Of a stretch of DNA of 64,000 nucleotides, positions 27,960-40,169 are shown piece by piece. The notes beneath the pieces are model-generated. The model searched no databases and had not been told where the DNA came from. It saw nothing but the letters and a program-made list of their open reading frames with translations. A program made the translations under genes and the position numbers. Within the stretch, counting starts at the first letter, position 1. The number at the start of each line of letters is the position of its first letter. The DNA is from Halichoerus grypus (taxonomy: Eukaryota; Chordata; Mammalia; Carnivora; Phocidae), in contig NC_135715.1 in the NCBI RefSeq assembly GCF_964656455.1, positions 173,134,437 to 173,198,436 of the forward strand, given 5' to 3'.

Positions 27960-30890
27960 ACGTCCAACAACTTATGTCCTTCTCTGGTCCCAGGAGCCTA
28001 TATATCGTCTTCCAATTCCAGAAGATTCTTTCTTTAAATTAAACCCCTATCCCTCTCAGTTCTGGAAAACTAGCCCACACTGTTCTGTTCTACCATCTTG
28101 GCGGTTCCAGGAGGGCAGGGAACAGAAAAGCAATTTGTGCCAAAACAGTCTATCCACGGATGAATTCTTCTCATTCCCGCTCCTAAAATGACCATTTATC
28201 TGGGACAGGGAGCTCAGTTGTATGTAAGTTTTGGAGCTTGAAGATGTTACTGGTGCCTGGAACCCAGGGGAGGATGTGACTAAATGTGACCTGGAGAAAA
28301 AGGAGGTTCAAGGGAGACCAAGTTCACCAAAAAGATAATAAGTAGGATGGAGAGAAACACTTAGGAGACAGGGCTACCACAGTGCAGCAGAATGTAAAGA
28401 TTTGTGCGTATCACTTAGATTTTGGTTTAGTGGCATATAATTCAAGTCCTAAATATCAGTGGTTTAAACAAGATAGAAGTTTCTTTCTTTCTTGTACAGA
28501 AGAAGTCTAGAGGCAGACCATCAGGGGACCTGATGAAGTCATCCAAACCCCAGGCTTTATTCCCCTACCATTAGTAGGATATAGCCTTCTTTGTCCTTAT
28601 CCTCAACACCTCAGTGCTGACTACATCTCCAGCCATCACATCCACGGTTCTTGCAGAACAGAGGAAGTGCACATCTTCCCTGTTTAAGGAGACTTCCCAG
28701 AAGTCTCACTCAACACGTCCTGTATTTCATTGGCTAGGCCTTTGTCACATGACCTCACAAGCAACAGAGGCTGGGAAATGTAGTCTTTTGGTTAGGCAGC
28801 TATATTCTAGGTTAAATATTTGGGTTCTGCTAATTTAAGCAAAAAGAGAAACATGGCTATTTTGGTAGGCATAAAAGAATCTCTGCTTCATGGTAATTAT
28901 TTAAATATATTCAGATCCCAAACCGCTAATATAATTTTATTTATTTATTTATTTATTTATTTAGGACCAAATGTTACACAGAGAATTTATACATAGATAC
29001 TAGTTACATATACTATGTATATGCTATAAATAGATATTAGCAGCTCATGTACTTTGCAATTAGTCTGTAATGTCATGTGGTTTCAGGGTTTTTAGAAAGG
29101 AAGAGTGAAGAGTTGAATACAATTAGTAGCATAACTTTTTTCCTGGTAGTGAAGGCAGGATTGGGTAGTGATATTTAATCTAATCTACATATTAAAGACT
29201 GTGTAGGGAGGGATTGCAAACTTCCCCCAACAGGGATCAGTAGCCCTAAGCACAAAGAACACTGGGTTAGCTTTCTGTTGTTTGGCAAGACCTCACAGCC
29301 TCACTCACTCGGACCTCACTGGAGTTTAGGGAACAGTATCTTGTCTGTGCTGTGAAATTGTGTCTTCCTGGCCACTAGGGGGTGTATACCAGATGAATCC
29401 AGATTAATAGAATCTGAACTTTTTTTTTCTTTATACATTTATTCCTGAGGGTGTCTTTCTCATGTCAAGAAATCGAATCCCAAGAGATCAAGCAGATTTT
29501 GGAGGTTTGGGTCCTTACAAGAACAGCTGGTGCCCATTTCTTGTTCATGTCTCAGGAAGAAGCTGTGTTAAGAACTGCTGTGAATCAAACCAGATGGGTC
29601 AGTAGTGCTCTCCCACAGAAGGCCAGGGACATTTGCTTGAAGTATGGTGAACGCCACTTTCAGAAGAACCCCCTTTAAAAACAACAACAACAAAATCTAT
29701 TATTAGTTTCACATAAAACAAAACTCTGCCCAGCATTTTTGAAAGTAACCTTGGTGCTCTCTGGTGCTTTTGCAGAAATGTAAACAATTGAAATGAAGAC
29801 AAAGAAAATAAAAATAAAATAAAATTAATTTTGTTCACATGGTCTTTGAATTTCTCCAAAATTGCTTTGAATGCTACCATTTGCAGAAAAAGGGTGAGCA
29901 TGATGGCTGTCCTATATATGTATAAAGATCTTAATATGGATCCTCATGTCTTGACTCTTTCCACGTACCACTAATTTATGGGGATTCCATTTAGGTGGAC
30001 TCTTTTCCACAGATCACATATTTACCTAAGCCTACATGAGGAAGTTGCAACCACATTTGTCACATTTTTCTGGGATTAGGGAAACCGATGGCCAAGGCCC
30101 TAGGGTATGGTGGCCGTTGGTGGAATGGAGGAGGATGGGGTGAGGGTGGGACCCAAGGGATACTGAGATGAAGTGGACATGGCCTTCAGCCTAGTTAGGC
30201 TCACAACCTAGTGGAAGAAACTGAAATCATTTCACACGGGCTCTAGTAAGTTATGTAAAAACCTAGACTAGAGGCAGGAGGACTTAACCAAAGAGATCTA
30301 AAGAAATCTCATCTTTGCTGTCAGCAAATACCTAGAGAATTAGTACCCTCTATGAACATTGTTAGCTCATAGTTACCTAATCTTTATGGTGAGCATCAAG
30401 GAGGACTGTGCTTTCTGATGGCTTTGCAGCCATGATACTCTGAGCTGGGTAAACCATATCTGATCCACTATGACGATACTGCTATTCCTAAGCCATCTTG
30501 TCTATTGACATTGAGCAACACCTTCATATCACTTCAAAGTCCAAAAGGGAATAAAACCTTTATTCTTCAGGATTTTCATTCAATAAAACAAGATTCTAAA
30601 TTTTAAAGATTAGATGACCTGAAAGTTTCATTGTGCTCTTGATGGCCACCCAGGACTTACATTTTACAGTGTTGCAAAAGCTTAGTGGTTAACATCATTG
30701 GCCCTCCCCCCTACCCCCCTGAGATGCAAACAAGCAGAGGTACTAGAATCTCTTTTATTTCTCCCAGGAAACAAACCTGTACTGGAGGAGGTGTGCATGA
30801 GAGGGAGAGAGAAGAGAGAGAAAGGAGAGAGAGGGGAAAAAAAAAGAAAGAAAGAAATAGAAACTACCTACAAGATAAAAACACTGATAT
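27960..30890. other. TMEM169 3' flank / intergenic
   Basis: Contains the TMEM169 3' untranslated region at its left end (length not determined). 28430-28800 resembles an old interspersed repeat that I could not assign (it includes a GGCTGGGAAATGTAGTC-type end), and there is a TTTA microsatellite at about 28938-28965. No further gene is supported. Confidence 0.5.
28938..28965 (+). repeat. TTTA microsatellite
   Basis: Seven TTTA units without an attached SINE. Confidence 0.9.
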
Positions 30891-30894
30891 GGTT

Positions 30895-31500
30895 GACACA
30901 AAATGAACAAACCTTTCAGAATCTCTAAAAGTAAGAAAGAGTTTTATTCGAGCCCAGGTTAGAACAGCTGCCAGGGAAACACACTCTTCACAGGGAAGAA
31001 AGTGCTCTGGAAAATGAACAGTTTTTACAGGGTTATGTACCTTTTTCACTGAGATTATAGATTAGCATATGGGCAGGTATCACTAGTTTTATTGTAAAGG
31101 GATAGGAGTGTTGATCAATAACTCAAGGACAAGATAATTTTTGTCATTCACAAAGCAGATGTACAATGCATGTGTGGTGGCCCATAAATCAGCCTTTGGG
31201 TCTGAACAAAGGTTATTACAATTGATGAGGGAGCAGAAGGCAAGCTGAGGACAAAGCACAAGCTGACACCCCACAACCTCCCCTCCCCCCCACTTCCAGG
31301 TGGGTTGTGTGTGGCATTCCTCGGGCACTCCTGGCTGCCCTAAAGCTAAGGGAAGGAAAAACAAATGGCTAACTGATAGAGATCACAGTCTAACAGGACA
31401 TGAGTCTCCCTTAGTTCACAATTGTCTTAGTAATTTACAAGAAAAAAGTATTCTTATCCATAGCCTAACTTCCAGAGACCCATAGATTCAATTTCCTGGA
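30895..31500 (-). mobile_element. Endogenous retrovirus LTR (ERV1-like), family A
   Basis: On the minus strand it has a polyadenylation signal in CTCGAATAAAACTCTTTC followed by GTTTGTTCATTTTGTGTC. No viral genes accompany it. Edges approximate. Confidence 0.65.
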
Positions 31501-31519
31501 GCCCTAACATCACCCACCC

Positions 31520-31945
31520 ATCCATAGTGATGTGGGAAACAAAGGTAGAAGGAAATGTAATAAAATTAAATTTCCTCATAACCTGCAGCCCATGGACAAG
31601 GATTTGTGATAGGCAGAGTATAACATTCCTCCAGGAAGCTCCCAACTGTCTTACTATTAATGCTTTACTAGAGGGAAAAACAACCTTAATTTGACAATGG
31701 CAAGGCCTCCAATATCTTGTAGGTCTTCTTTAGCATCTCAAAGTTCTTTTGAAAACCTCCTTTTTCCTTATGTCCCCCAACTCCCAAGTATATAATCTGT
31801 CACCCCTCACAACCCTGGTGCAGCAGCTCTTTCTGCCCAAGGGTCCTGTCTGATGCTTTAATAAAATCACCTTTTTTTGCACCCAAGACATCTCAAGAAT
31901 TCTTTGTTGGCCATCGGCTCCGGACTTCACCTATGTAAGTTCAAA
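31520..31945 (+). mobile_element. Endogenous retrovirus LTR (ERV1-like), family B copy 1
   Basis: GATGTGGGAAACAAAGG start, AAAATTAAATTTCCT, then TTTAATAAAATCACC and CTCAAGAATTCTTTGTTGG at the 3' end. Solo LTR with no viral coding region. Related to the next two. Confidence 0.75.
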
Positions 31946-32231
31946 AACTACATCACAGTCATACTGACTTAGAAATCTGAAATGGCTTCCCTTGTATATC
32001 AGGCCTTTGGAGAGGTTTTTTATCATCAACATGAAACATACAAATTTCCTTCACTATAGTGAATTACTACTAATTCTCTCTTACATTTTATAGAGACAAT
32101 TTTAAAAAAATAATATTGGAGTTTTAAAAGAACTCCTTGGACTTGAAAGCTTGAAGTGGTGTGATGTGGGCCAGGAGTGAATGGTCAAGAAAGAGTTCTT
32201 CAGATATTTTTGGGACAAAAAGGTGTTTTTA

Positions 32232-32410
32232 GGGGTGCCTGGGTGGCTCAGTCGGTTAAGTGTCCGACTCTTGATTTCAGTTCAGGCCATGATCTCAGGG
32301 TAGTGAGATCAAGCCCCATGTTGGGCTCTGTGCTAGGCATGGAGCCTGCTTAAGATTCTCTTCCTCTCTCTCTGCCCCTCCCCTGCTTCCTCCCCTGCCC
32401 CCCAAAAAAG
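32232..32410 (+). mobile_element. Can-SINE inside the inverted LTR
   Basis: Plus copy ending AGATTCTCTTCCTCTCTC and A-rich; interrupts the minus-strand LTR at 32140-32966. Confidence 0.93.
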
Positions 32411-32424
32411 ATTTTTTTTAATTT

Positions 32425-32619
32425 CTTTTTTTTTCTTTTAATATTTTACTTATTTATTTGACAGAGAGAGCACAAGCAGGGCGAGCAGCAGACAGAGGGA
32501 GAGGGAGAAGCAGACTCCCCGCTAAGCAGGGAGCCCAACACGGGGCTTGATCCCAGGACTCTGGGATCACGACCTGACCTGAATGCAGATGCTTAACCAA
32601 CTGAGCCACCCAGGCACCC
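32425..32619 (-). mobile_element. Can-SINE inside the inverted LTR
   Basis: Minus copy next to the previous plus copy, giving an inverted SINE pair within one LTR. Confidence 0.93.
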
Positions 32620-33319
32620 CAAGATGCTGTTTTTATTAAACCCTGGGGAAAGTACCTGTGGGCAGACAGGGCTGCCCTGGGATTGTGAGGAGCTATTGAC
32701 TATATACTTTTAAGTTGAGGGGAAGGGTAAAGACAAAGGAAGTTTCTAAAAGGGATTTTTCATATGTTAAAGAAGACTTGCAGGATCTTAGAGGTCTGGC
32801 TATCATCAAGCTAAGGTTGCTTTTTACCTAGCAAAGCATTAACATAAAGGCAGTTGTGAGTTCCTTGGGCAATGTCACTGCCTGTCTCTAGTATTTGTCA
32901 ATGGGCTGCAAACCGTAAGGAAATTTAATTTTATCTACATTTCTTTTGCATGTTCTCCTCATCACGAAGAACCTCCTAGGCTCTATGAGCACACTCTGAA
33001 AATGCCTGACTCTATGGCTTCAGGGCATTTATAACATTGGCTTCCTTGAGACCCCTCCTTCCTCATGGCATCCTTATCTTTCCAGCTTTAGTTTCTGCTT
33101 TTTCTGGGTCCATTTTCAAGAGGGAGAGTATCTGGTTGGATTTGATTTCCCGGTTTGGACAGAGGTTTGCAGCTATTTTGCAGATTGCAGGACCCTTTGT
33201 CCAATCACCTCTCAGCTTGTCAGCCATTTGGTATAGAAAACAGCTATTTCTGGGCAAGGTTAGGCTTGGGCCTGCCTCCTTCAAAGAAAGCTGGGCAGTT
33301 TCTTTTGAAAAGGGGTGGT

Positions 33320-34115
33320 GGGTGATGTGGGAAACAAAGGCAAAAGAAAAATTAAATTTCCTTACTACTTAACAGCCCATTAACAAGTCCTTGAAACAGG
33401 CAGAGTGATATTCCCCTAGGAACTCAGCTGCCTCAATGTTAATACTTTTTTTTTTTTTTTAAGATTTTATTTATTTCAGAGAGAGAGAGAGAGAGACAGC
33501 ACATGAGCATGAGCGGGGGGAGGGGCAGAGGGAGAAGCAGACTCCCCACTGAGCAGGGAGTCCGCTGAGGGGTTTGATCCCAGGACCCTGGGATCATGAC
33601 CTGAGTAGAAGGCAGACCCTTAGCCGACTGAACCACCCAGGTACCCCTTGGTGTTAATACTTTGCTAGGGGCAAAAGGCAATCTTAGCCCAACCCCCCAT
33701 GATCCTGTGAGTCTACTTTAACATATAAAAATTCCTTTGGAAACCTCCTTTATCTCTACCCCCCCAAGATACATGTTTGCTATCATCCCCCAAGCACCGA
33801 TATACACCTGAAGGGTCTCAGGACTGAGGGTTTACTAAACACTAATAAATGACCTTTTCCTAACACTAGCTAGCCCTCTCAAGGTCCTGGAAACCTTGCT
33901 TCCAAAATTCCTTAGAGACTTATGCTACCCCTAATCCCCTCCCAACTTGAAAGTATATATAATCAGTCACCTGTCACAATCCCAGTGCAGCTTTCTGCCC
34001 ACAGGTCCTGTCCCTATGCTTTTAATAAATCCACGTTTTTGCACCAAAGACCTCTCAAGAATTCTTTCTTGGACGTGGGCTCTGGACCTCACCTACCTAC
34101 ATTCAAAAACCCCAA
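33320..34115 (+). mobile_element. Endogenous retrovirus LTR, family B copy 3
   Basis: GATGTGGGAAACAAAGGC, AAATTAAATTTCCTTACTAC, GTATATATAATCAGTCACC, TTTTAATAAATCC and CTCAAGAATTCTTTCTTGG. Longer than copy 1 because of a SINE and of an extra segment at about 33772-33880 that leaves a partial duplication. Ends about 680 bp before the XRCC5 ATG. Confidence 0.75.
33447..33647 (-). mobile_element. Can-SINE inside an LTR
   Basis: Minus copy in the LTR at 33320-34115; target duplication GTTAATACTTT on both sides. Confidence 0.94.
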
Positions 34116-34609
34116 CCACTTTCTACAACTGTGAGCATGTCAGGCATTTTGATTGATAGCCCCCACCTCTAGAACATCTCCCTAGATTGGCCTTCCAAAT
34201 TAAATCTCACCTCCTTCCTTCCAAACTAGCGACACTTCAAACTATTGGGAGATCCTTAGCAGGTGTTGTTTTATGCCTCCTGGCCTGTGCATGTCTCATT
34301 CCTCTGCAAAGGGAGGAATCAATCCCACTATCCACTGCCTGGAAAACTGTTCTTTCAGCAGTTGGTTCCAATGCCATCGCATCTGTGAAGCCTTTCATTA
34401 TCTCCCCCTTTTGAAAGACACAGGATTTTAGAGAAGTTAAGTGACTTTCTAGATTCATACTCATACTCAAGGAAATCGAAGTCCACAACTCTGACACAAA
34501 ACGCTGCAGGAGTGACTCTCAACACCAGGAAACGGAAATGAAGCTTTCCGTGAAGTCATTCCTCCGAACCCAGTTCAAGAGACCCGACCAATTCAACGTC
34601 CACAAACCC

Positions 34610-34980
34610 CTTCCCAGGGCGGGACGCAGGGGCTGCGCATGCTCAGAGCGTCAGCGCACCGTCTCCCCGCCTCTTCCAGGCTCCGTGGGAAGCGGCTCTT
34701 TTTACGACGCTCTGGCTCCGACTCCCCCGGACCTTCCTAGCGGCGCTCGGGGTTCCCGCCCGGAAGAGGCTGCCGTGGCACCCGCGCACCGGCAACATGG
34801 CGCGGTCCGGGAATAAGGTAGAGGGAGCGTGGGTTTGGGCCTTGCGGGTGCAGGGAATCCGGAGAGTGTGGTTCCGGATCAGGAATCATGGGATCACGGC
34901 GGCCACGGCTGGGGCCCGAGGGCCGGCCCGAGGGATGCGCAGAGACCCGCTGGGGATCTGGAGTCCGAATACCTGAATTT
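34610..34980 (+). promoter_or_regulatory. XRCC5: XRCC5 CpG-island promoter
   Basis: CpG-rich segment around the XRCC5 start codon with no evident TATA box. An NRF1-like site TGCGCATGC lies at 34634-34642 and an ETS/GABP-like site CCGGAAG at 34760-34766, 31 bp before the ATG. These motifs are typical of constitutive housekeeping promoters. Binding is inferred from motif only. Confidence 0.75.
34797..34817 (+). CDS. XRCC5: XRCC5 coding exon 1
   Basis: Seven codons, MARSGNK, starting at an ATG in a strong context (A at -3, G at +4), then donor GTAGAG. Too short to show as an open frame; identified by the human MVRSGNK start and phase 0 match to exon 2. Confidence 0.93.
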
Positions 34981-35289
34981 GAGCCTCGCCCACTCCCCAT
35001 TTCACTCCGCCTCCTCAGCACTCCCATCCTCTCACTTCCTCTTCATCTCCTCACCCCACCACTCTCCCCACTACGCCTGCCTCTTTTCTTACTACCCTAG
35101 TCCACCCTTCTCTTCCCTTACTTCCTTCACCTCCTCCATTGCTTTTGAGCCTGGCTTTTCACAGTCTATAGGAGAATGAAATTTCGCCTTGATAAACACC
35201 TACCCACAGATTTGTAAAACTTCAGAGAGGGACCGTCAGTAAAATATGTATCTTAAAATGTAAAGCGTCATATTAACCCCATCATAATC

Positions 35290-35530
35290 TAATATTTCAC
35301 ATTTATCGAAATCTTACTTTGTGAGGCGCTGACCTAAACGCTTTATTCCTATCTCATGGTGGAATGAAGATAATAATCTTCACAACAAGCCCATGAGATG
35401 AGAATTATTATCCTCAGTTTACAGTTGAGAAAACTGAGGCATAAAGAAAGTGAAATGATTATCCCAAGGTTACCCAGTCCCTAAGAGGTGGAATTCAGAT
35501 TTGAGCCCAGGCTGCCTGGTTTCAGAGTCA
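35290..35530 (-). mobile_element. MIR SINE
   Basis: ATTATTATCCTCAGTTTACA, GAAAACTGAGGCATAAAG and TTTGAGCCCAGGCTGCCTGG in minus orientation. Confidence 0.9.
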
Positions 35531-36216
35531 TCTGTGTTGCTAGGAACCTATGACCCTCAGTGTCCCAGATTAATAATAGACAATATGATGAATTTTTAAA
35601 ATGGTTTTTTCAATACAGGCAGAGAGTGGTGGTTGTCTCTGAATGATCACTAGAGAGAGGTGTGTTCCAGAGAATTATTTGTTCATCCAGACATCCAAAG
35701 GCTAGGCCCTTTAGTAGGCATCTGGTATACAGATAAGCAAGAAAGGAGTTTGAGCAACTGATCCCTCGTCCCCACAACTCCCCATTGGGGAATGTTGATT
35801 AAAGCGATTATGGACATTTGATGCCACTTACCTTTTTTGTTCCTCCTCTGTCAGCTGCTGAAAACGTTGCAGCTCTAATGGAGCAGCTGTTTATGGCAGG
35901 TGGACTTGCAGCAAAATTCTAACAACCTGTATTGTTTCCTTGTGTAAATGAAGAGTTGCTACGCTGCTCAGTTTCCCTTTCCTGGTTTTCTTACTATTGC
36001 CGGATAGGAACTTGAAGTATCACACAGACCATTCTTCTGCTTCCAGAAAGAAGTCCTATATTGTAAAACCCTTTGATGCCATTTTTTGGATACTTGATTC
36101 CTAGTAAAGGACTTTTATTCCTCTAACTTAGAGTTTTCTGGACTAAAAAAAAAAAGTTTTCTGGACCAAAAAGACTTTATCTTCTAACTTAGAGTTTTCT
36201 GGTTTAATGGAGTTTT

Positions 36217-36422
36217 AAAGTTTTTTTTATTTATTTATTTATTTATTTATTTATTTGAGAGAGAGAGAATGAGAGAGCAAGCACATGAGAGGGGGGAGGG
36301 TCAGAGGGAGAAGCAGACTCCCTGCCGAGCAGGGAGCCCGATGCGGGACTCGATCCAGGGACTCCAGGATCATGACCTGAACCGAAGGCAGTCGCTTAAC
36401 CAACTGAGCCACCCAGGCGCCC
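36217..36422 (-). mobile_element. Can-SINE
   Basis: Tail expanded to TTTA repeats; target duplication GGTTTAATGGAGTTTTAAA on both sides. Confidence 0.95.
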
Positions 36423-36765
36423 GGTTTAATGGAGTTTTAAAACTGTTTTCTGGTATATTAGATAAATGGAGTGACATATTTTGGGACTCTTAATTTTTTT
36501 AAGATTCTTATGCTCAGGGCATTGAAACTATGGGGTGTAAATTTTATTGTTTTCAAAGGAATTTTGTAGTTTATTATCACCCTTTTTTCAAACGTGCTAT
36601 CTTTACTCCAGAAATCTCTTAATACTGGTGCATTATGTTCTATGCTTTGTAAACTAGGGAAAAACTTAAAGTCTTTCTTTTCCATGTGTTGCCTGAGATA
36701 TAACCAAATTTAGAAATCATCTATAACTTCTCTCATAGGAATGCATCCAGATTTTTCAAACACTT

Positions 36766-36899
36766 TTTTTTTTTTTTAAAAGTAGGCTCCATGCCCGGCG
36801 TGGAGCCCAATGTAGGGCTTGAACTCATGAGGCTGAGATCAAGACCTGAGCTAAGACCAAGAGTTGAATGCTTAACTGACTGAGCCACCCAGGTGCCCC
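36766..36899 (-). mobile_element. Can-SINE, short older subfamily
   Basis: AAGTAGGCTCCATGCCCGGC type; flanks CAGATTTTTCAAACACTT / CAGATTTTTCAGACACTT. Confidence 0.93.
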
Positions 36900-37724
36900 A
36901 GATTTTTCAGACACTTCTAGGGTCAGGAGATCACTGCTTCAGAAAACAGTAGTTCTTTTATTGATCCCTTCTTAATGTTATTTTTCTTCTTTGTATGGAG
37001 TCAGACCAATCTTCCTGTAACTTCCATCTGTTGATCCATTCTATCTCTCTCTCTGACCAGTCCTTTTATAACACAGCTGCCAAATAGTTGGGAGGAACTA
37101 TCATGTTCCCCTAAATCTTCTCATCTGCCTCAAATATCTAGTTTTTTTTCCAGCTGTTCCTCACATCCCATGTTCTGTAGATCGTTCTCTAACCTGCATA
37201 TTTCATGTTCTCTTGTAATTAGTCTTTCTCATAAGATGTGCACATGTGGTCTGATTAGTACAAAGCACAGGTGAGACTCACTGCCAAAGAACATTGACCT
37301 GGAAAAGACCTTGGATCTCATCTAGTCCAACAACTGCTTCCTGCCTGGAATTAACAGCAAGGTTAAGTGACATTCCCAAGGACGCAGAGCTAATTGGTAA
37401 TAAAGGTGGGACTAGATCTCGATCTCCAGATCGCTAACCTAGTCTTTTTTCACCATTAGATCTTTGTTTTCCGTCCTTGAATTCAGTACACTGTTGATAC
37501 AACCTAAAACATGAGATAGGTGTGGGGAAGGTAGTGCTGTAGCCATGTCATACTGGTGACACATTATAATCCACACTGAAATCATGAGTTGCTATTTGTT
37601 CAGGTCTCCAACTCATATTCTTTTGAGTTCTGGATGCCAAACATAGAACTTTGCACGTAACTGTTTTATTTTAGTTTGTTTCCCTTATTTCCTTAGTCCC
37701 TACGTATGTGATTGCTACCTAATG

Positions 37725-38000
37725 ACTAGGGGTCTGTGTGGTTTCCTCTACCTGTAACTCCCCTTATTCACATGTTTGACTCCTGTTCTTTAAGACTCAC
37801 TCAAAGATCACATCCAGAAGCCTTTTCTGCCTCCTTACCCCTCATTTATCCCCTCCACCATCCCCTCCACCAGTCTTGGGTAGATGCCCCTCCCATGTAC
37901 TCTCTTAGTGCCCCCGGCACATGTCTGTCATGGAATATTGTGCCGTTATTATTTGTTTATGTGTCTTTGTCCCCTACTAGGATAGATTTGGTGTCTTAGT
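37725..38000 (+). mobile_element. LINE-2 fragment
   Basis: CTTTAAGACTCACTCAAAGA, CATCCAGAAGCCTTTTCTGC and GTACTCTCTTAGTGCCCCCG follow the L2 3' pattern. Confidence 0.75.
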
Positions 38001-38555
38001 CTTCATTTTAGATCCCCAGTTCACGAACCGATTCAAATTGTTGGGGTATATCGTTTTAGTATGTATAGATTGTAGCAGTCACCTGTTGCCACAAAAACTC
38101 TTCATAACAAGCTACCCCCAAATCAGAGCCTTACAAAAAAAGCATCTATTCTCATGCTTGTTGTTCTGCAAATCAACTGCAGTTTGTTTGATGTATTTTG
38201 GGGTCAGCTGCGCTGGACTTAGCTCTGGCCTATAGATTGTTTTCAGGTTTGCTCCCCATGGGTTTATTCTTGGGCTCAGGCCGAAGAACAGCAGCTTCCT
38301 AGAGCATGCTCCTATCCTGGGTTTCTATCTTTCAGAAAATATTAGGACTATTTAAAGTTTCTCTGTAGTAAACATTTATATGTCTTATATACATTCTCTA
38401 AGTAGAACACTTCCCCTCCCTCTTAGGGAATGTCCTGCATTCCCTAAGTCCTCTAGAGTATAGGTTCTGTGGGTGAAATAAACATAGGCCATACCTGTTT
38501 TCTTTTTTTATGACCATTATTAACATTTTCTCACTCTTTGGGACATTATTTCTAG

Positions 38556-38669
38556 GCAGCTGTTGTACTGTGTATGGATGTGGGCTCTGCCATGAGTAAC
38601 TCCCTTCCTGGTGAAGAATCCCCATTTGAGCTAGCAAAGAAGGTGATGACCATGTTTGTGCAGCGACAG
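38556..38669 (+). CDS. XRCC5: XRCC5 coding exon 2
   Basis: Residues 8-45: [16 protein letters not shown] through MTMFVQRQ. This is the first strand and helix of the vWA-like domain. The degenerate metal-site loop reads DVGSAMSNS where I recall DVGFTMSNS in human. Acceptor TTTCTAG, donor GTAAGT. Confidence 0.96.
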
Positions 38670-38785
38670 GTAAGTTTCAGACTGGTCTTGAGCTTATAAC
38701 TCTTGTTTTAACTGCTTGTTGTCTCCACTTAGTAATGCAAGATACCAGCCTGCTTATGATGTCCAGCCTCAGTATTTTTGGTACT

Positions 38786-38982
38786 TTATTTTTTTTTAAT
38801 TTTTGTTAGAGATAGAGTACATGAGCGGGGGCAGGGGCAGTGGGAAAGGGAAAGAGAATCCCAAGCCAACTCCATGCTGAGCATGGAGCCCAACATGGGG
38901 GCTCGATCCCAGGACCCTGAGATCATGACCTGAATCAAAATCAAGAGTCAGATGCTTAATGAACTGAGCACCCAGGTGCCTC
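38786..38982 (-). mobile_element. Can-SINE
   Basis: Minus copy about 115 bp after XRCC5 exon 2; flanks CAGCCTCAGTATTTTTGG / CAGCCTCGGTATTTTTGG. Confidence 0.94.
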
Positions 38983-40059
38983 CAGCCTCGGTATTTTTGG
39001 GAATCTGAGGAGTTTTTTAACATGTACTTATGTGCAAGTCCAACTACCACTAGAGCCTGACGTTTTTTTCTTCCTTTGTTTTGGCCCCTCCAGTAGAAAT
39101 TATAGTTTTTATCAGAAACAAGGCAATGTAAAAATGTTTACCAATACAGTCTCTAGAGCCAGGTGGCCTGGGTTTGAATCTTTGCTCTGTCATGATTTTT
39201 ACTAACCTTGTAATCTTAAACAAGTCCTTCAACTACTTTGTGCCTATTCCAGTTACCTTTTGCTGATAACATATTATCCCAAAACTTAATGTCTTAAAGT
39301 ACACTTTTTTTTTTTTTTTTTTTAAATCATCGCTCCTGGTCTTAGGGGATGACTGGGTAGCTCAGTTGGGCTTCTTGTGGTCGCTTGTGCAGGGGCACAC
39401 AGATGTTGGCTGGGCTGAATCACTTGAAGGCTAAACTGAGTCGGACGTCTAAGATGGCTCACCCCCATGGCTAGAAGTTAGGTCTTCTGGTGGCTGTGAG
39501 CTCAGTTGGGGCTGTCCATCAGAACCCTTACATGTGGTCTTTCCATGTAGCTTGGGATTCTTACAGGAGGGCAGCTAGTTCTAAGAAGGAAGGTTCTAAG
39601 AGTGGGTATTCTAAGAGACCTGCATGTGGCTTTTTATGACCTAGCTTTAGAAATCCCAGAAAGTCATTTCTGCTCTTAGGAGCCAAGCAGGTCACTAAGA
39701 CCAGCTCACATTCATGGGGCAGGAATGGGAGGTGGGGGTGAATAAGACTCCCCTGTTGATTTCTGTCCCTTCTACTTGGTATGACTGCTACTTTTCCTAA
39801 GCCCATGAACTTCTGCCTCATGCATTGGCAGCTGCTGCCCCTCCTGGACACCTCCATTGTTTCTTCTGGGTGCTGCCCTCTTCACTAGGCACTGTGACAT
39901 CCCCCCATCATCCTAGATGTTAACAAATTCTAATGACCTGGAGTCCTTGATGTGTCAAGAGAATGCCTCTAACCCCATTCCCAGTTATAGTAATTTGTGT
40001 TATTTGTATTTAAGTAATGCTGCTATGCCTAAATGTATAGATTTTTTGTTTTTTATTTT

Positions 40060-40169
40060 ATTATTTATTTATTTTTTTTAAGTAGGCTCCTTGCTCAATG
40101 TGGGGTTTGAACTCATGACCTCGGGATGGAGAGTTGCGTGCTCTACTGACTGAGCCAACCAGACGCCCC
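40060..40169 (-). mobile_element. Can-SINE, short older subfamily
   Basis: AAGTAGGCTCCTTGCTCAAT type with head GAGCCAACCAGACGCCCC. Confidence 0.92.

Larger units (their letters stand above)
32140..32966 (-). mobile_element. Endogenous retrovirus LTR, family B copy 2, inverted
   Basis: The reverse complement shows AAAATTAAATTTCCTTACGG, GCAGCCCATTGACAA, TTAATGCTTTGCTAGG, AAAAGTATATAGTCAATAG and GTTTAATAAAAACA in the order of copies 1 and 3. Two SINEs split its 3' part (32232-32619). Confidence 0.75.
34818..38555 (+). other. XRCC5: XRCC5 intron 1
   Basis: GTAGAG to TTTCTAG. Holds a MIR at 35290-35530, two minus-strand SINEs, an L2 piece near 37725-38000 and an unassigned old repeat-like stretch near 38070-38300. 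Nothing else recognised. Confidence 0.85.

Noticed and set aside
29451..29678. 75-residue plus-strand open frame between TMEM169 and XRCC5
   Set aside because: No recognisable domain, no splice or promoter context; consistent with chance.
31730..31930. Minus-strand open frame of 66 residues
   Set aside because: Antisense frame within a solo retroviral LTR; no gene expected.
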